A DNA stretch of 36,106 nucleotides from Halomicronema sp. CCY15110 (GTDB lineage: Bacteria; Cyanobacteriota; Cyanobacteriia; Phormidesmidales; Phormidesmidaceae). Under the pieces are notes generated by a model, which saw nothing but the letters and a program-made list of their open reading frames with translations, did no database searches and had not been told where the DNA came from. Where the stretch lies: contig NZ_JACSWC010000318.1 of the NCBI RefSeq assembly GCF_016888165.1, positions 1 to 36,106 on the forward strand, in the 5' to 3' direction. Positions 7,606-14,965 of the stretch are shown piece by piece (the first letter of the stretch is position 1; every line of letters begins with the position of its first letter). Both the position numbers and the translations under genes were made by a program.

Positions 7606-8163
7606 TTAGTCTAAGTTCAACCGATAGCCCTCGAAGGTGACCTCAAAGCCATCGCCATCGGGGGAAGCACACATCAAACCGACCTGAAGCGTCTCCGCAG
7701 GCAGATACGCCAGTCTAAACCTATTGAAGCTTCCGGCTTTGTCCAGGTACGAGATATGAATCGCTTCTTGCCGCCGCTCGACCCGCAAACGCAAGACCTC
7801 AGGAGGATGTGTGAGGGGAATAACCGACCAGTCCGAGTACTCGTGGGTGACAACCGCGCTGAGATTTTGCACCCCCTCGACGTATTCAATCCCGGTTTTG
7901 ATCCAGTGCTGGTCATCAACGCGCAGCATGATGCCCGCCTGATCGTACAGATCCCGATAGCGGCCACGAATGCCGACTTCTACTACAAAATCGCTGCTCA
8001 CTGTCTCAAAGTAGAAATGGCCGTTATCGCGGATAAAGTCGTAGTGGGTAATGCGCCAAAAGTCCGTTTTGGGAGCGGTTTTGACGGTTAAGCGATGCTC
8101 CTCTAGAGCGGCTACGCCAACGCCGTCTTGGTGCCAATGGGGCGGTTCATTGAGCCATTGCAT
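7606..8163 (-). CDS. DUF1349 (concanavalin-A-like) protein
   Basis: A 185-residue protein of the DUF1349 family, a beta-sandwich with the lectin/glucanase fold. Typical features are LTVKTAPKTDFWRITHYDFIRDNGHFY, then YDQAGIMLRVDDQHWIKTGIEYVEG and the closing stretch LQVGLMCASPDGDGFEVTFEGY. No signal peptide is visible, so it is cytoplasmic. The start ATG lies inside the 3' end of the GNAT gene (17-bp overlap, 8147-8163), so the two are translated from one message. Function is unknown; carbohydrate binding is suggested only by fold. Confidence 0.88.
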   Translation of the reverse strand: MQWLNEPPHWHQDGVGVAALEEHRLTVKTAPKTDFWRITHYDFIRDNGHFYFETVSSDFVVEVGIRGRYRDLYDQAGIMLRVDDQHWIKTGIEYVEGVQNLSAVVTHEYSDWSVIPLTHPPEVLRLRVERRQEAIHISYLDKAGSFNRFRLAYLPAETLQVGLMCASPDGDGFEVTFEGYRLNLD

Positions 8164-8593
8164 CGTTTTCGATTAACTCCATTTGAATGAGCGTTTGTCC
8201 AGTTTCGCCATGGCAGGACTGACCCATCGATACAAACCCATAGCGATCGTAAAACCGTTGCCCGATCGCGTTCTGCTCAAACACTTCAACGTCCAAGGGG
8301 CCTCGAAGCTGAACGGCATGATCCATCAGCGATCGCCCGATCCCCTGGCCCTGCATTGCCGGGTCTACAAAGAACCCGCCGACCGTTTGTCCCAACAGAG
8401 AAATGAAGCCCACCACTTCTCCCTGATGTTCATAAACCCAGGTTTCGGCCACTGGCAGATACTGGGTGGCGATCGCCGCCCGCTCTTGCTCAAAGTGCTC
8501 GGCGGGCAGAAAGGGGTGAGCGATCGCCGCTGCTCGATACCACACTGCCAGTAGAGCAGCCTGATCAGCCTCCTGGTAAAGACGAATAATCAT
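8147..8593 (-). CDS. GNAT family N-acetyltransferase
   Basis: A 148-residue acetyl-CoA-dependent acetyltransferase. Motif A is GGFFVDPAMQGQGIGRSLMDHA, with the Q/R-x-x-G-x-G/A pyrophosphate loop (QGQGIG). Motif B is FEQNAIGQRFYDRYGFVSMG. The N-terminus (IRLYQEADQAALLAVWYRAA) is that of RimI/YjaB-like proteins. It overlaps the DUF1349 gene downstream by 17 bp. The 222-bp stretch on its 5' side (8594-8815) has no convincing gene; a 71-codon minus-strand frame there lacks protein character. Substrate unknown. Confidence 0.92.
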   Translation of the reverse strand: MIIRLYQEADQAALLAVWYRAAAIAHPFLPAEHFEQERAAIATQYLPVAETWVYEHQGEVVGFISLLGQTVGGFFVDPAMQGQGIGRSLMDHAVQLRGPLDVEVFEQNAIGQRFYDRYGFVSMGQSCHGETGQTLIQMELIENDAMAQ

Positions 8594-8815
8594 GGTTCAC
8601 AGGACCTTTGGCGCAATGCAGATCGGGTGGGATGCGCTAATAGTAGCGATACGGAGGCCAGCCGTGCGGGTAGCGTTCGACAAACTGTTACCCAGTCAGC
8701 AAGGCGAAGTTGAAAGGTCAGGACGGTCATGGCTGAACTCCGTTTCATCAGCGGTAATACAGGTTGGGTGAGCGATCGTTGCAGCTCCCGGTTCTGACCG
8801 CACACCGGAGGAGCC

Positions 8816-9472
8816 TCAGGGACGACTGTTACAGATCATGGCTGTGGCGGCTGGCTGCGGCTGATCCCGTTCAAAGTGCAGGCGTTGAGCGGGGAAGTAG
8901 ATGGTTTCATAGGCCGCAACAGTTGCGTCTGGGGAGAGTCCTTCTTGCGATCGCGCGATCGCCCGCTTCAGAGCCGTTTCAAAGCTGCATTCAATCCACA
9001 ATGACAGGTCGTAAGTGGACTGAAATGGCCGCTTCAGTAAGAAAATCCCTTCCAGCAGAATGACGTCGATGTCCTGATATTGATAGACGTGCTTGCGGTA
9101 GTCTGTAGCGGTTTCTTCGGTGTAATCTGCCTCTAACTCAAGGGAACGGCGTTTTCGCAGAGGCAACACCAGTTGAGCGAACAACTCATCAAAGCGAATG
9201 GCGTGATGGTAAAAGTGCTCGGGTGGGTTGATGTTGCTAAATCGCTGGTGAGGTAAATGCAGCCAGCCATCGATATTAATAACAGCGGTTTTTAGCTGCT
9301 GCCGTATCAGCAACTCGGCCATTATGTCGGTGATATAGCCCTTGCCTGAACCATCAATGCCAGAAATGACGACCAGTAATGCTCTTGACGCGATCAGCCG
9401 TTCCCGCTGCTGCCTGATTTGAGCGATCGCAGGGGCCAGGTGGGGACTGTAGAAGATTTCAGGTCTTGCCAT
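8816..9472 (-). CDS. Uridine-kinase-like P-loop kinase
   Basis: A 218-residue P-loop NTPase with the fold order of uridine kinase/phosphoribulokinase: Walker A region VVISGIDGSGKGYITDIMA (about 34-52), a substrate-side aspartate in NIDGWLHLP, the lid-associated YQDIDVILLEGIFLLKRP with Walker-B-like hydrophobics, and ALKRAIARSQEGLS for the lid arginines. The position after the P-loop lysine is Gly instead of the usual Ser/Thr. It ends the leftward series SDR, regulator, DMT, kinase, 27 bp after the DMT stop. Phosphate acceptor unknown. Confidence 0.82.
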   Translation of the reverse strand: MARPEIFYSPHLAPAIAQIRQQRERLIASRALLVVISGIDGSGKGYITDIMAELLIRQQLKTAVINIDGWLHLPHQRFSNINPPEHFYHHAIRFDELFAQLVLPLRKRRSLELEADYTEETATDYRKHVYQYQDIDVILLEGIFLLKRPFQSTYDLSLWIECSFETALKRAIARSQEGLSPDATVAAYETIYFPAQRLHFERDQPQPAATAMICNSRP

Positions 9473-9499
9473 GGGAATGGGTTGTGTAGTGACGACTAT

Positions 9500-10429
9500 C
9501 TAGGGCAGCGGGCATTTGGCCGGATGCACCGGATGGGGGGGACACGGCATCGCAGCAGGCGCGGAGTGGGGATGGGCATTGATTGTTTGCCCCAACAAAA
9601 CGCTGACAAAAATCAGGGTGATGCCGACCAGTTGAACTGGCGTAAGGGCTTGCTGGAGCCACAGGAAGCCGATCAATGTCGCCATCACTGGGCTCAGCAA
9701 CCCCAGATAGGACACCGCAGCGGCGGAAAGTTGACCAATACCCCGCATCCATAGCAGGTAAGCGAATCCGGTACTGAAAACGCCCAGGTAGATGAGGGCT
9801 TGCAGGTTGGTGCGGGTCAAGGTGGCGAAGGGGCCTTCGACGATGAGAGCGATGGGGAGTAATAGAGCCCCGCCCACGGTGAGTTGCCATGCGGTGAAGA
9901 CCAGCAACGGCACAGGTCGCGACCAGTGTTTCACCAATACTGTGCCGAGGCCCATTGTGGCTGCCCCTGCCAGGGCAGCGCAAATGCCGACCGGATCAAG
10001 TCGGGCAGCGGGACCGAGCACTAACAGGGCAATACCGACAAAGCCCGCGATCGCGACGGGAAAGGCTCCTTTAGCGGGCTTTTCTTGCAAAATCAGCCAG
10101 GAAAATAAGACGACCAACAACGGCTGAATTGCCCCTGCGGTCGCGGCGACACCACCGGGGAGACGATAGGCCGCCACAAACAGCAACCCCTGAAACACCC
10201 CAATGTTCAACCCGCCCAAAATGAGGATGCGCCACCACCAAATGCCCTGGGGTAGCTTGCGAAAGGTGAGGGTGAGCAGCAGACCGATGGGAAGCGATCG
10301 CAGCGCCGCCACCAGCAAAGGATGTCCGGGGGGCAAAAATTCTGTCGCCACGATGTAGGTGGTGCCACAGGCCAGGGGCGCGATCGCGGTGAGGGCAATA
10401 TCGCCCAGAGACACAGTCGAAGATTTCAT
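9500..10429 (-). CDS. EamA/DMT family transporter
   Basis: A 309-residue inner-membrane protein with about ten transmembrane helices in two EamA repeats (about 8-135 and 150-290); GLNIGVFQGLLFVAAYRLPGGVAATAGAIQPLLVVLFSWLIL ends repeat one, and IYLGVFSTGFAYLLWMRGIGQLSAA with PVMATLIGFLWL lies in repeat two. The drug/metabolite superfamily exports amino acids, purines or drugs. Start ATG is at 10427-10429, where MKSSTVSLGDIAL begins; a longer frame to 10663 is an overlap artefact. The start overlaps the stop of the regulator gene as ATGA, implying translational coupling. Confidence 0.92.
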   Translation of the reverse strand: MKSSTVSLGDIALTAIAPLACGTTYIVATEFLPPGHPLLVAALRSLPIGLLLTLTFRKLPQGIWWWRILILGGLNIGVFQGLLFVAAYRLPGGVAATAGAIQPLLVVLFSWLILQEKPAKGAFPVAIAGFVGIALLVLGPAARLDPVGICAALAGAATMGLGTVLVKHWSRPVPLLVFTAWQLTVGGALLLPIALIVEGPFATLTRTNLQALIYLGVFSTGFAYLLWMRGIGQLSAAAVSYLGLLSPVMATLIGFLWLQQALTPVQLVGITLIFVSVLLGQTINAHPHSAPAAMPCPPHPVHPAKCPLP

Positions 10430-11205
10430 GAATTCAGTCCTGAAGAATGGGAGTGTAGCGGGAGAGAGGGAGCGTGCGCGTCGACGGCAGGGCGGATCTG
10501 ACCGCTGGGGGCGACTGGGAGCATTTGGGGCGATCGCAGGGCATAGCCCACGCCCCGGACGGTCTGAATCAACGGCGGTTGACCGGGCCATTCCAACTTG
10601 AGCCGCAGGTAACGGATGTAGACTTCCACCACATTGGTCTTGACCTTCACCGTGTCGGCCCAAACCTGATCGAGAATCTGTCGTCGGCTCAACACCTGGT
10701 GGGGATGGGCCATCAAAAAAGCCAGCAGGTCAAATTCTTTCGCTGTCAACTCGATCAAGCGCTGACAGCGGTAAACTTCGCGGGTGTCGAGATTCAGCGC
10801 CAGGTCCGCCAACGATAGGATGGGGTCTGGCCTTTCCCAGCGACTCCGGCGTAACCGCGATCGCACTCGGGCCAGGAGTTCTGCCGTGGCAAAGGGCTTC
10901 ACCAGCACATCATGCGCCCCAGCCTCCAACCCCTTGACGCGATCGCAAATCTCAGTCGCCTCATTCAGCAAAATGATGGGCAACTGCGGCTCCGTGACCT
11001 GAAGCTGCTGACACACCTGCCGTCCCGTCAGGTCGGGCAACTGCGACGCGACCAGCACGACGTGAGGGCGCAGGTGACGCGCTAGATGCAATCCCACCAG
11101 CCCTTGCGCGACGTGGATCACCTGGTAGCGACTCGCCTCTAGGTTGGGCACCAGCGCTGCTGCCAGCGGGGCGTCTGGTTCGATCAATACAATATTCGGT
11201 GTCAT
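10426..11205 (-). CDS. OmpR/PhoB-type regulator with a pseudo-receiver
   Basis: A 259-residue protein with an N-terminal receiver fold (1-120) and a C-terminal winged helix (about 130-225: LTAKEFDLLAFLMAHPHQVLSRRQILDQVW, VVEVYIRYLRLKL, TVRGVGYAL). The receiver keeps acidic Glu9 and Asp11 and Lys103 (VLVKPF). The phospho-acceptor Asp is replaced by Ala53 (VVLVASQLPDLTG) and the switch Thr by Asn81, so it should not be phosphorylated. The start at 11205 is chosen for GGAGG 8 nt upstream. A proline- and histidine-rich tail follows the DNA-binding domain. It is coupled by ATGA to the DMT exporter, which it may control. Confidence 0.9.
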   Translation of the reverse strand: MTPNIVLIEPDAPLAAALVPNLEASRYQVIHVAQGLVGLHLARHLRPHVVLVASQLPDLTGRQVCQQLQVTEPQLPIILLNEATEICDRVKGLEAGAHDVLVKPFATAELLARVRSRLRRSRWERPDPILSLADLALNLDTREVYRCQRLIELTAKEFDLLAFLMAHPHQVLSRRQILDQVWADTVKVKTNVVEVYIRYLRLKLEWPGQPPLIQTVRGVGYALRSPQMLPVAPSGQIRPAVDAHAPSLPLHSHSSGLNS

Positions 11206-11272
11206 GGGACACACCTCCGATAGCGAGAACCGCAAGACGGAGGCGATGACGCGCCGCCGCCCTGCTCATGCA

Positions 11273-12175
11273 CTAAGCCGCGATCGCCTCGGAGCGATCA
11301 GATTCTTGAATGAGATCGTCAAGCACTGAGATCGCTGTCGGCTGCCAGCCCAAAAGTTGGTGAGCGCGATCGCTCGTCACCTGCTGATCCAGCGCTAGAG
11401 CATCAGCCAGGGCACCCCACCGTTCGCGAGCATTAGCCAAACTGAGAGACTGCACCTGTCCATCCATACCCAGGGATTGGGCGATCGCATCAGCGACCTG
11501 ACCCATCGTGATGGCGGCATCGTTGGCTCCAATCAGCACCGTTCCGGCGGGGGCCGATTCCATCGCTTGCACATACAGCCGCGCCAGATCATCCACATGC
11601 ACAAACGCCCCGTGATAGTCGCCGCTCTCGATCATCGGGACGGCTCCCGTGGCTTGGCCTGTCTGCCGCAACATTGCGAGCAGCCCGCCCCCGTGGCCGT
11701 ACACCAAACCAGGACGAATCACGAGCGATCGCACCCCAGCTTGTGCCGCCGCCAACACCAACTCTTCAACCGCCGGTCGCCACGCCACAATCGGGGTGGG
11801 GTCAAAGGGCCACGTTTCATCTGCCACCTGTCCCTTCGTATTGCCCATCACCCAAATGCCGCTGGTATAGACAAACGGCTTTGGGGTATCCGCCAACGCA
11901 GCCAACAAGACTTGGGTGGCTTGCTGATCCACCGTGGGCATCGCGGCATCGTTGGTGGCGGCAGTGTGAATGACCGCATCGGCCTGGATTGCCGCCGCCT
12001 GTAGACTGGCGGCATCCGTCAAATCGCCTCGATGGGGTTGAATGCCAGCGTCCTGCAAGCGCTGGGCCGCTGCCGCCGATCGCGCCAGTCCCACCACAGC
12101 ATGACCTGAATTCATGAGCGATCTCGCCACCGCACCGCCGATATACCCCGTCGCACTCGTTAAAAATACCTTCAT
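11273..12175 (-). CDS. NAD(P)-dependent extended SDR / epimerase-like protein
   Basis: A 300-residue Rossmann-fold protein. The nucleotide-binding motif is TSATGYIGGAVARSL (GxxGxxG), with Arg in GLARSAAA indicating NADP(H) preference, and AVIHTAATND follows as the fourth strand. The usual Tyr-x3-Lys is not obvious, as in atypical SDRs that act on NAD(P)-linked ketones or serve as sensors. LVIRPGLVYGHGGG and HVDDLARLYVQAM are typical of the NAD-dependent epimerase group. The second of two ATGs (12175) follows AAGGAGA at better spacing. It diverges from the MarR gene, its likely regulator, and the OmpR-type gene follows 67 bp downstream. Confidence 0.88.
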   Translation of the reverse strand: MKVFLTSATGYIGGAVARSLMNSGHAVVGLARSAAAAQRLQDAGIQPHRGDLTDAASLQAAAIQADAVIHTAATNDAAMPTVDQQATQVLLAALADTPKPFVYTSGIWVMGNTKGQVADETWPFDPTPIVAWRPAVEELVLAAAQAGVRSLVIRPGLVYGHGGGLLAMLRQTGQATGAVPMIESGDYHGAFVHVDDLARLYVQAMESAPAGTVLIGANDAAITMGQVADAIAQSLGMDGQVQSLSLANARERWGALADALALDQQVTSDRAHQLLGWQPTAISVLDDLIQESDRSEAIAA

Positions 12176-12209
12176 CATGATCTCCTTCGAGCGGTTGAAC
12201 GCCCGACAC

Positions 12210-12276
12210 ATTTATCTTGGCATCAAGTTATTCGACCCAAAGATAAATGTCAAGAATCTCGATATCGAGATATAAT
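12210..12276. promoter_or_regulatory. Divergent SDR/MarR control region with a 16-bp palindrome
   Basis: ATCTCGATATCGAGAT (12256-12271) is a perfect 16-bp palindrome lying directly before and overlapping a TATAAT -10 box (12271-12276) seven bases from the MarR start. A weak -35 (TGTCAA, 12248-12253) is 17 bp upstream. A second inverted repeat, ATTTATCTT (12210-12218) and AAGATAAAT (12240-12248), sits nearer the SDR gene. Either fits a MarR dimer; the palindrome is the stronger candidate for an operator serving both directions. Confidence 0.72.
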
Positions 12277-12282
12277 TGAGCT

Positions 12283-12792
12283 ATGACACAAGACCGCATC
12301 GACGAAATTTTGACGCAGTGGCAGCAAGAAGCCCCCGACCTGGATCTCTCATCCCTGGCGGTGGTGGGGCGGATCTTGCGGCTCGCTCGCCTGCTGGAAA
12401 AGCAGCGTGAAACAGTGCTCGCCGACTTTGACCTGAATGTCTGGTCCTTTGATATGTTGGCGACGTTGCGGCGGCAAGGACCCCCCTATCAGCTCAAGCC
12501 CACAGATTTGTATGGCTTGCTCATGCTGTCTTCAGGCGCGATGACCAACCGCATCGATCGTCTGGAAAAAGAGGGTTTAGTTACCCGTCTGCGAGATCCC
12601 AATGACCGTCGCAGTGTCATGGTGCAGCTAACCGATCAGGGGATGCAGCGCGTTGATACGGTTATGCCTGTGCTGTTTGAACGCGAAAATCAGCTTTTGA
12701 CAGAGCTGAGCGAAACCGAAACGGAAACGTTGATTGCTCTCCTCAAGCGGCTTTTAGCGATCGTGAATCGAAATGTATACTTTTCCCCATAG
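12283..12792 (+). CDS. MarR family transcriptional regulator
   Basis: A 169-residue winged-helix dimeric regulator. The HTH and wing are at about 72-120: LKPTDLYGLLMLSSGAMTNRIDRLEKEGLVTRLRDPNDRRSVMVQLTDQG, with the wing signature DPNDRRS. N- and C-terminal helices form the dimer interface. There is no cysteine, so it more likely senses a bound ligand than oxidation. It diverges from the SDR gene over a region holding two inverted repeats, and the nitroreductase follows 13 bp downstream, so it probably controls both as well as itself. Confidence 0.94.
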   Translation: MTQDRIDEILTQWQQEAPDLDLSSLAVVGRILRLARLLEKQRETVLADFDLNVWSFDMLATLRRQGPPYQLKPTDLYGLLMLSSGAMTNRIDRLEKEGLVTRLRDPNDRRSVMVQLTDQGMQRVDTVMPVLFERENQLLTELSETETETLIALLKRLLAIVNRNVYFSP

Positions 12793-12805
12793 GAGGAATT
12801 TACCG

Positions 12806-13483
12806 ATGACATCAACTTCCCCAGCGGCCACCGCCCCTTTGGATGCCAGTCAAGTCTTGCAGCAGTTGCACTGGCGCTATGCCACCAAAAAATTCGACCC
12901 AGCTCGAAAAATTCCCGCCCATACCTGGCACGCCCTGGAGCAGAGCCTGGTGCTAGCGCCCTCGTCTTTTGGGCTACAGCCCTGGAAGTTCTTTGTGATT
13001 CGCAATCCCGAAATTCGCCAGCAGCTCCAGGGGGCGGCTTGGGGACAGTCTCAGGTGGTGGATGCCTCTCACCTCGTCGTCTTGGCCATCAAACAGGATG
13101 TGAATGCTGGCGATGTTGCCCCCTACCTCGATCGCATGGCCGACGTTCGCCAGACCGCTAAAGAAAATCTGCAAGGGTTGGAGAACATGATTAAAGGCTT
13201 TCTGAAGGAGCCTCCATTTCCGCTGGATCCCAATGCCTGGTCAGCCCGGCAGGTGTATATTGCTCTGGGCTTTTTCCTTTACAGTGCAGCGATGCTGGGG
13301 GTCGATGCCTGTCCCATGGAAGGATTTGTGCCAGCCCAGGTGAATGAGATTCTAGGACTGCCCGAACAGGGTTATGGGGCAGTGGTGCTCTGTGCCGCTG
13401 GCTATCGGGCTGCTGACGATAAATATGCTGATATGGCTAAGGTGCGCTTCCAAACTGAGGAGGTCGTTCAATACATTGATTGA
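12806..13483 (+). CDS. NAD(P)H-dependent nitroreductase family oxidoreductase
   Basis: A 225-residue flavoprotein of the NfsB-like nitroreductase family, which binds FMN as a dimer and reduces nitro compounds or quinones. Motifs: LHWRYATKKFDPARKIP (FMN phosphate arginine and lysine), LAPSSFGLQPWKFFVI, SARQVYIALGFFLYSAAMLGVDACPMEGF and the C-terminal CAAGYRAADDKYADMAKVRF. AGGAGG at 12791-12796 fixes the ATG at 12806; an in-frame start at 12773 lies inside the MarR gene. It is transcribed with marR and probably induced when MarR is released. Confidence 0.93.
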   Translation: MTSTSPAATAPLDASQVLQQLHWRYATKKFDPARKIPAHTWHALEQSLVLAPSSFGLQPWKFFVIRNPEIRQQLQGAAWGQSQVVDASHLVVLAIKQDVNAGDVAPYLDRMADVRQTAKENLQGLENMIKGFLKEPPFPLDPNAWSARQVYIALGFFLYSAAMLGVDACPMEGFVPAQVNEILGLPEQGYGAVVLCAAGYRAADDKYADMAKVRFQTEEVVQYID

Positions 13484-13498
13484 GCGTCCTGAACTGAG

Positions 13499-13714
13499 GT
13501 GACGACGCATTTGCAGCAGATCTATGACTTATCCTCTCGATCATATGCTGGTCCGGTGATATGTCCGGATGGATGCAGAACCGATATCTTTGGTAGGTTA
13601 TCGGAGGCACAACGGTGGTCTTGGGATGAGCGGTGTGTGGAGAGCGCGAAGGCGATCGCTCGGCATCTGGAGGAGTCCGGTGGGGTGCCAAAAAGAGTGC
13701 ATGTTTCTGGATAG
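13499..13714 (+). CDS. Possible small hypothetical protein
   Basis: A 71-codon frame beginning with GTG shortly after the nitroreductase gene. The composition is protein-like (RRxSxDERCVESAKAIARHLEESGG near its centre), but there is no clear ribosome-binding site and I recognise no family. The 288-bp gap 13484-13771 holds nothing else. It could be the antitoxin-sized partner of the following gene or simply an open frame. Confidence 0.28.
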   Translation: MTTHLQQIYDLSSRSYAGPVICPDGCRTDIFGRLSEAQRWSWDERCVESAKAIARHLEESGGVPKRVHVSG

Positions 13715-13771
13715 GGAAAAGGGGCCTGTCGGCAATATGCTGGAAGGTGAATCTTTTGTCGTTGTTGAGCG

Positions 13772-14338
13772 ATGGTGCAACTGCCCGTCAGTCTCGTTCG
13801 AGGCCACGATCAGCAGTCTGTTGAAGCCCGGTTACTGGATTTACAACCGAGGCATGTGGCGGATTTTCAGTCGCTTTGGCAAGCTCAGCTCCGACAATTC
13901 TCCCAAGCAGATAAATACTGGGATTGGGCGTTCAAAGAGCGCCTCACCATTCGCAATGCTAATTATGAAGGCTATGCCGTTGAGTATGGGGGTCGTACCC
14001 ACGGTCTCATGATGTTGGAGACCCAGTGGCATTCCTCACAGTTTTATCCGGGTCAAAGGCTGGTCTATGTGGCCGCGTTATCGGTCGCGCCGTGGAATCG
14101 GCTCCCCATCCAGAACCCACCTCAGTTCAAGACGGTAGGCAGTGCTTTGCTGTCTTTTTCTCGGCTCCGGAGTGTTGAGTTAGGCTATGGAGGTCGGGTG
14201 GGACTCCATGCTCTCCCTGGAGCCACTGGGTTTTATGAGCGCAAAAATATGATGCGGCTTGATCCTGACCTGGATGACCGCATTGATGCGGATGAAGAAG
14301 CGCTCACATATTTTGAGTATCCTGCTTTGAACAGGTAG
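13772..14338 (+). CDS. GNAT-fold protein
   Basis: A 188-residue protein with features of the GNAT fold: a beta strand YAVEYGGRTHGLMMLET, a splay-region strand LVYVAALSVAPWNR, a glycine-containing helix start FKTVGSALLSFSRLRSVELGYGGRVGLHALPGATGFYERKNM. The last block (GLHALPGATGFYERKNM) matches motif B of this superfamily. The acetyl-CoA loop (here KTVGSALL) is degenerate relative to RxxGxG. It is followed after 9 bp by an unknown gene, so the two are co-transcribed. Substrate unknown. Confidence 0.7.
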   Translation: MVQLPVSLVRGHDQQSVEARLLDLQPRHVADFQSLWQAQLRQFSQADKYWDWAFKERLTIRNANYEGYAVEYGGRTHGLMMLETQWHSSQFYPGQRLVYVAALSVAPWNRLPIQNPPQFKTVGSALLSFSRLRSVELGYGGRVGLHALPGATGFYERKNMMRLDPDLDDRIDADEEALTYFEYPALNR

Positions 14339-14347
14339 TGAAAGACT

Positions 14348-14872
14348 ATGGCCTCTCAACGTTCCGATGATTCTCGATTAGCCCTCGATCTCATGGCCCA
14401 GTTGCGAGATCCGCAATGGGCGTTGGAGGCGGCACGAATTGAGGAGGAGGCTCACTGTGACATCAGCGCAGGGCCAGAATTCGGGGCGCGATTGGGGCAG
14501 TTCATGGCGGATCCGCACAGTTTTCATCAGTTCCAGCGGTTACGAGATTTAGTGCTGAGGGAGTTTCGGCAATTACTCACGGACGGCAATCTAGGCGTGG
14601 GCACTGATGCGGCTTGGAGCGTGGGACAAGAACGGTTAATGCTACGGCTGAAGCAGCCCAGTCCTAACATTCAGGCACAACTCAAATTGGTGTTGGCAGA
14701 GGACTTGGCGACAACAGAGAATGAGCCGTTATCGGCAGATGCTTTGGCACTTTTTCAACAAGCCGTTTATGCTGCGCTGACACCCGAAGATTGGGATGAT
14801 ATCGCCGCCGCCGCCGCTAAGGCTGTTCAAATGCATGTGAAACGACAGCTTAAGTTGCAACAATCCGCGTAG
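14348..14872 (+). CDS. Hypothetical protein paired with the GNAT-like gene
   Basis: A 174-residue, mostly helical soluble protein that I do not recognise. It has acidic, alanine- and leucine-rich stretches (for example LVLAEDLATTENEPLSADALALFQ and LTPEDWDDIAAAAAKAVQ) and ends in a basic helix. No membrane segments, cysteines in pairs or nucleotide-binding motifs are seen. The 9-bp spacing to the GNAT-like gene points to a functional pair, for instance enzyme and partner or modified target; this is inference only. Confidence 0.7.
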   Translation: MASQRSDDSRLALDLMAQLRDPQWALEAARIEEEAHCDISAGPEFGARLGQFMADPHSFHQFQRLRDLVLREFRQLLTDGNLGVGTDAAWSVGQERLMLRLKQPSPNIQAQLKLVLAEDLATTENEPLSADALALFQQAVYAALTPEDWDDIAAAAAKAVQMHVKRQLKLQQSA

Positions 14873-14965
14873 GGAGACTGGGGGGGCTGTCGTTTGATTG
14901 AGGGAGTAAAACACGACAGAAAAGCCTGAAACTGTGGCACCAGAATAATCCGAAACGCTAAAGAT

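Noticed and set aside
7283-7609. Plus-strand frame of 108 codons
   Set aside because: It is the reverse complement of the methyltransferase and LuxR remnants, which give recognisable motifs on the minus strand.
8590-8805. 71-codon minus-strand frame upstream of the GNAT gene
   Set aside because: No ribosome-binding site, no domain, and Arg/Leu/Ser-rich composition typical of a chance frame.
10430-10663. N-terminal extension of the DMT transporter frame up to 10663
   Set aside because: It overlaps the well-supported winged-helix domain of the OmpR-type regulator, and its residues are low-complexity and Pro/Arg-rich. The ATG at 10429 gives a normal EamA start and an ATGA junction.
13569-14012. 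Plus-strand frame of 147 codons overlapping the GNAT-like gene
   Set aside because: It is out of frame with the recognisable GNAT motifs and has no protein-like pattern.
14880-14927. CTGTCGT/ACGACAG inverted repeat as a terminator between convergent genes
   Set aside because: The stem is only 7 bp with a 19-nt loop and there is no T-run on either strand, so a terminator is not supported.
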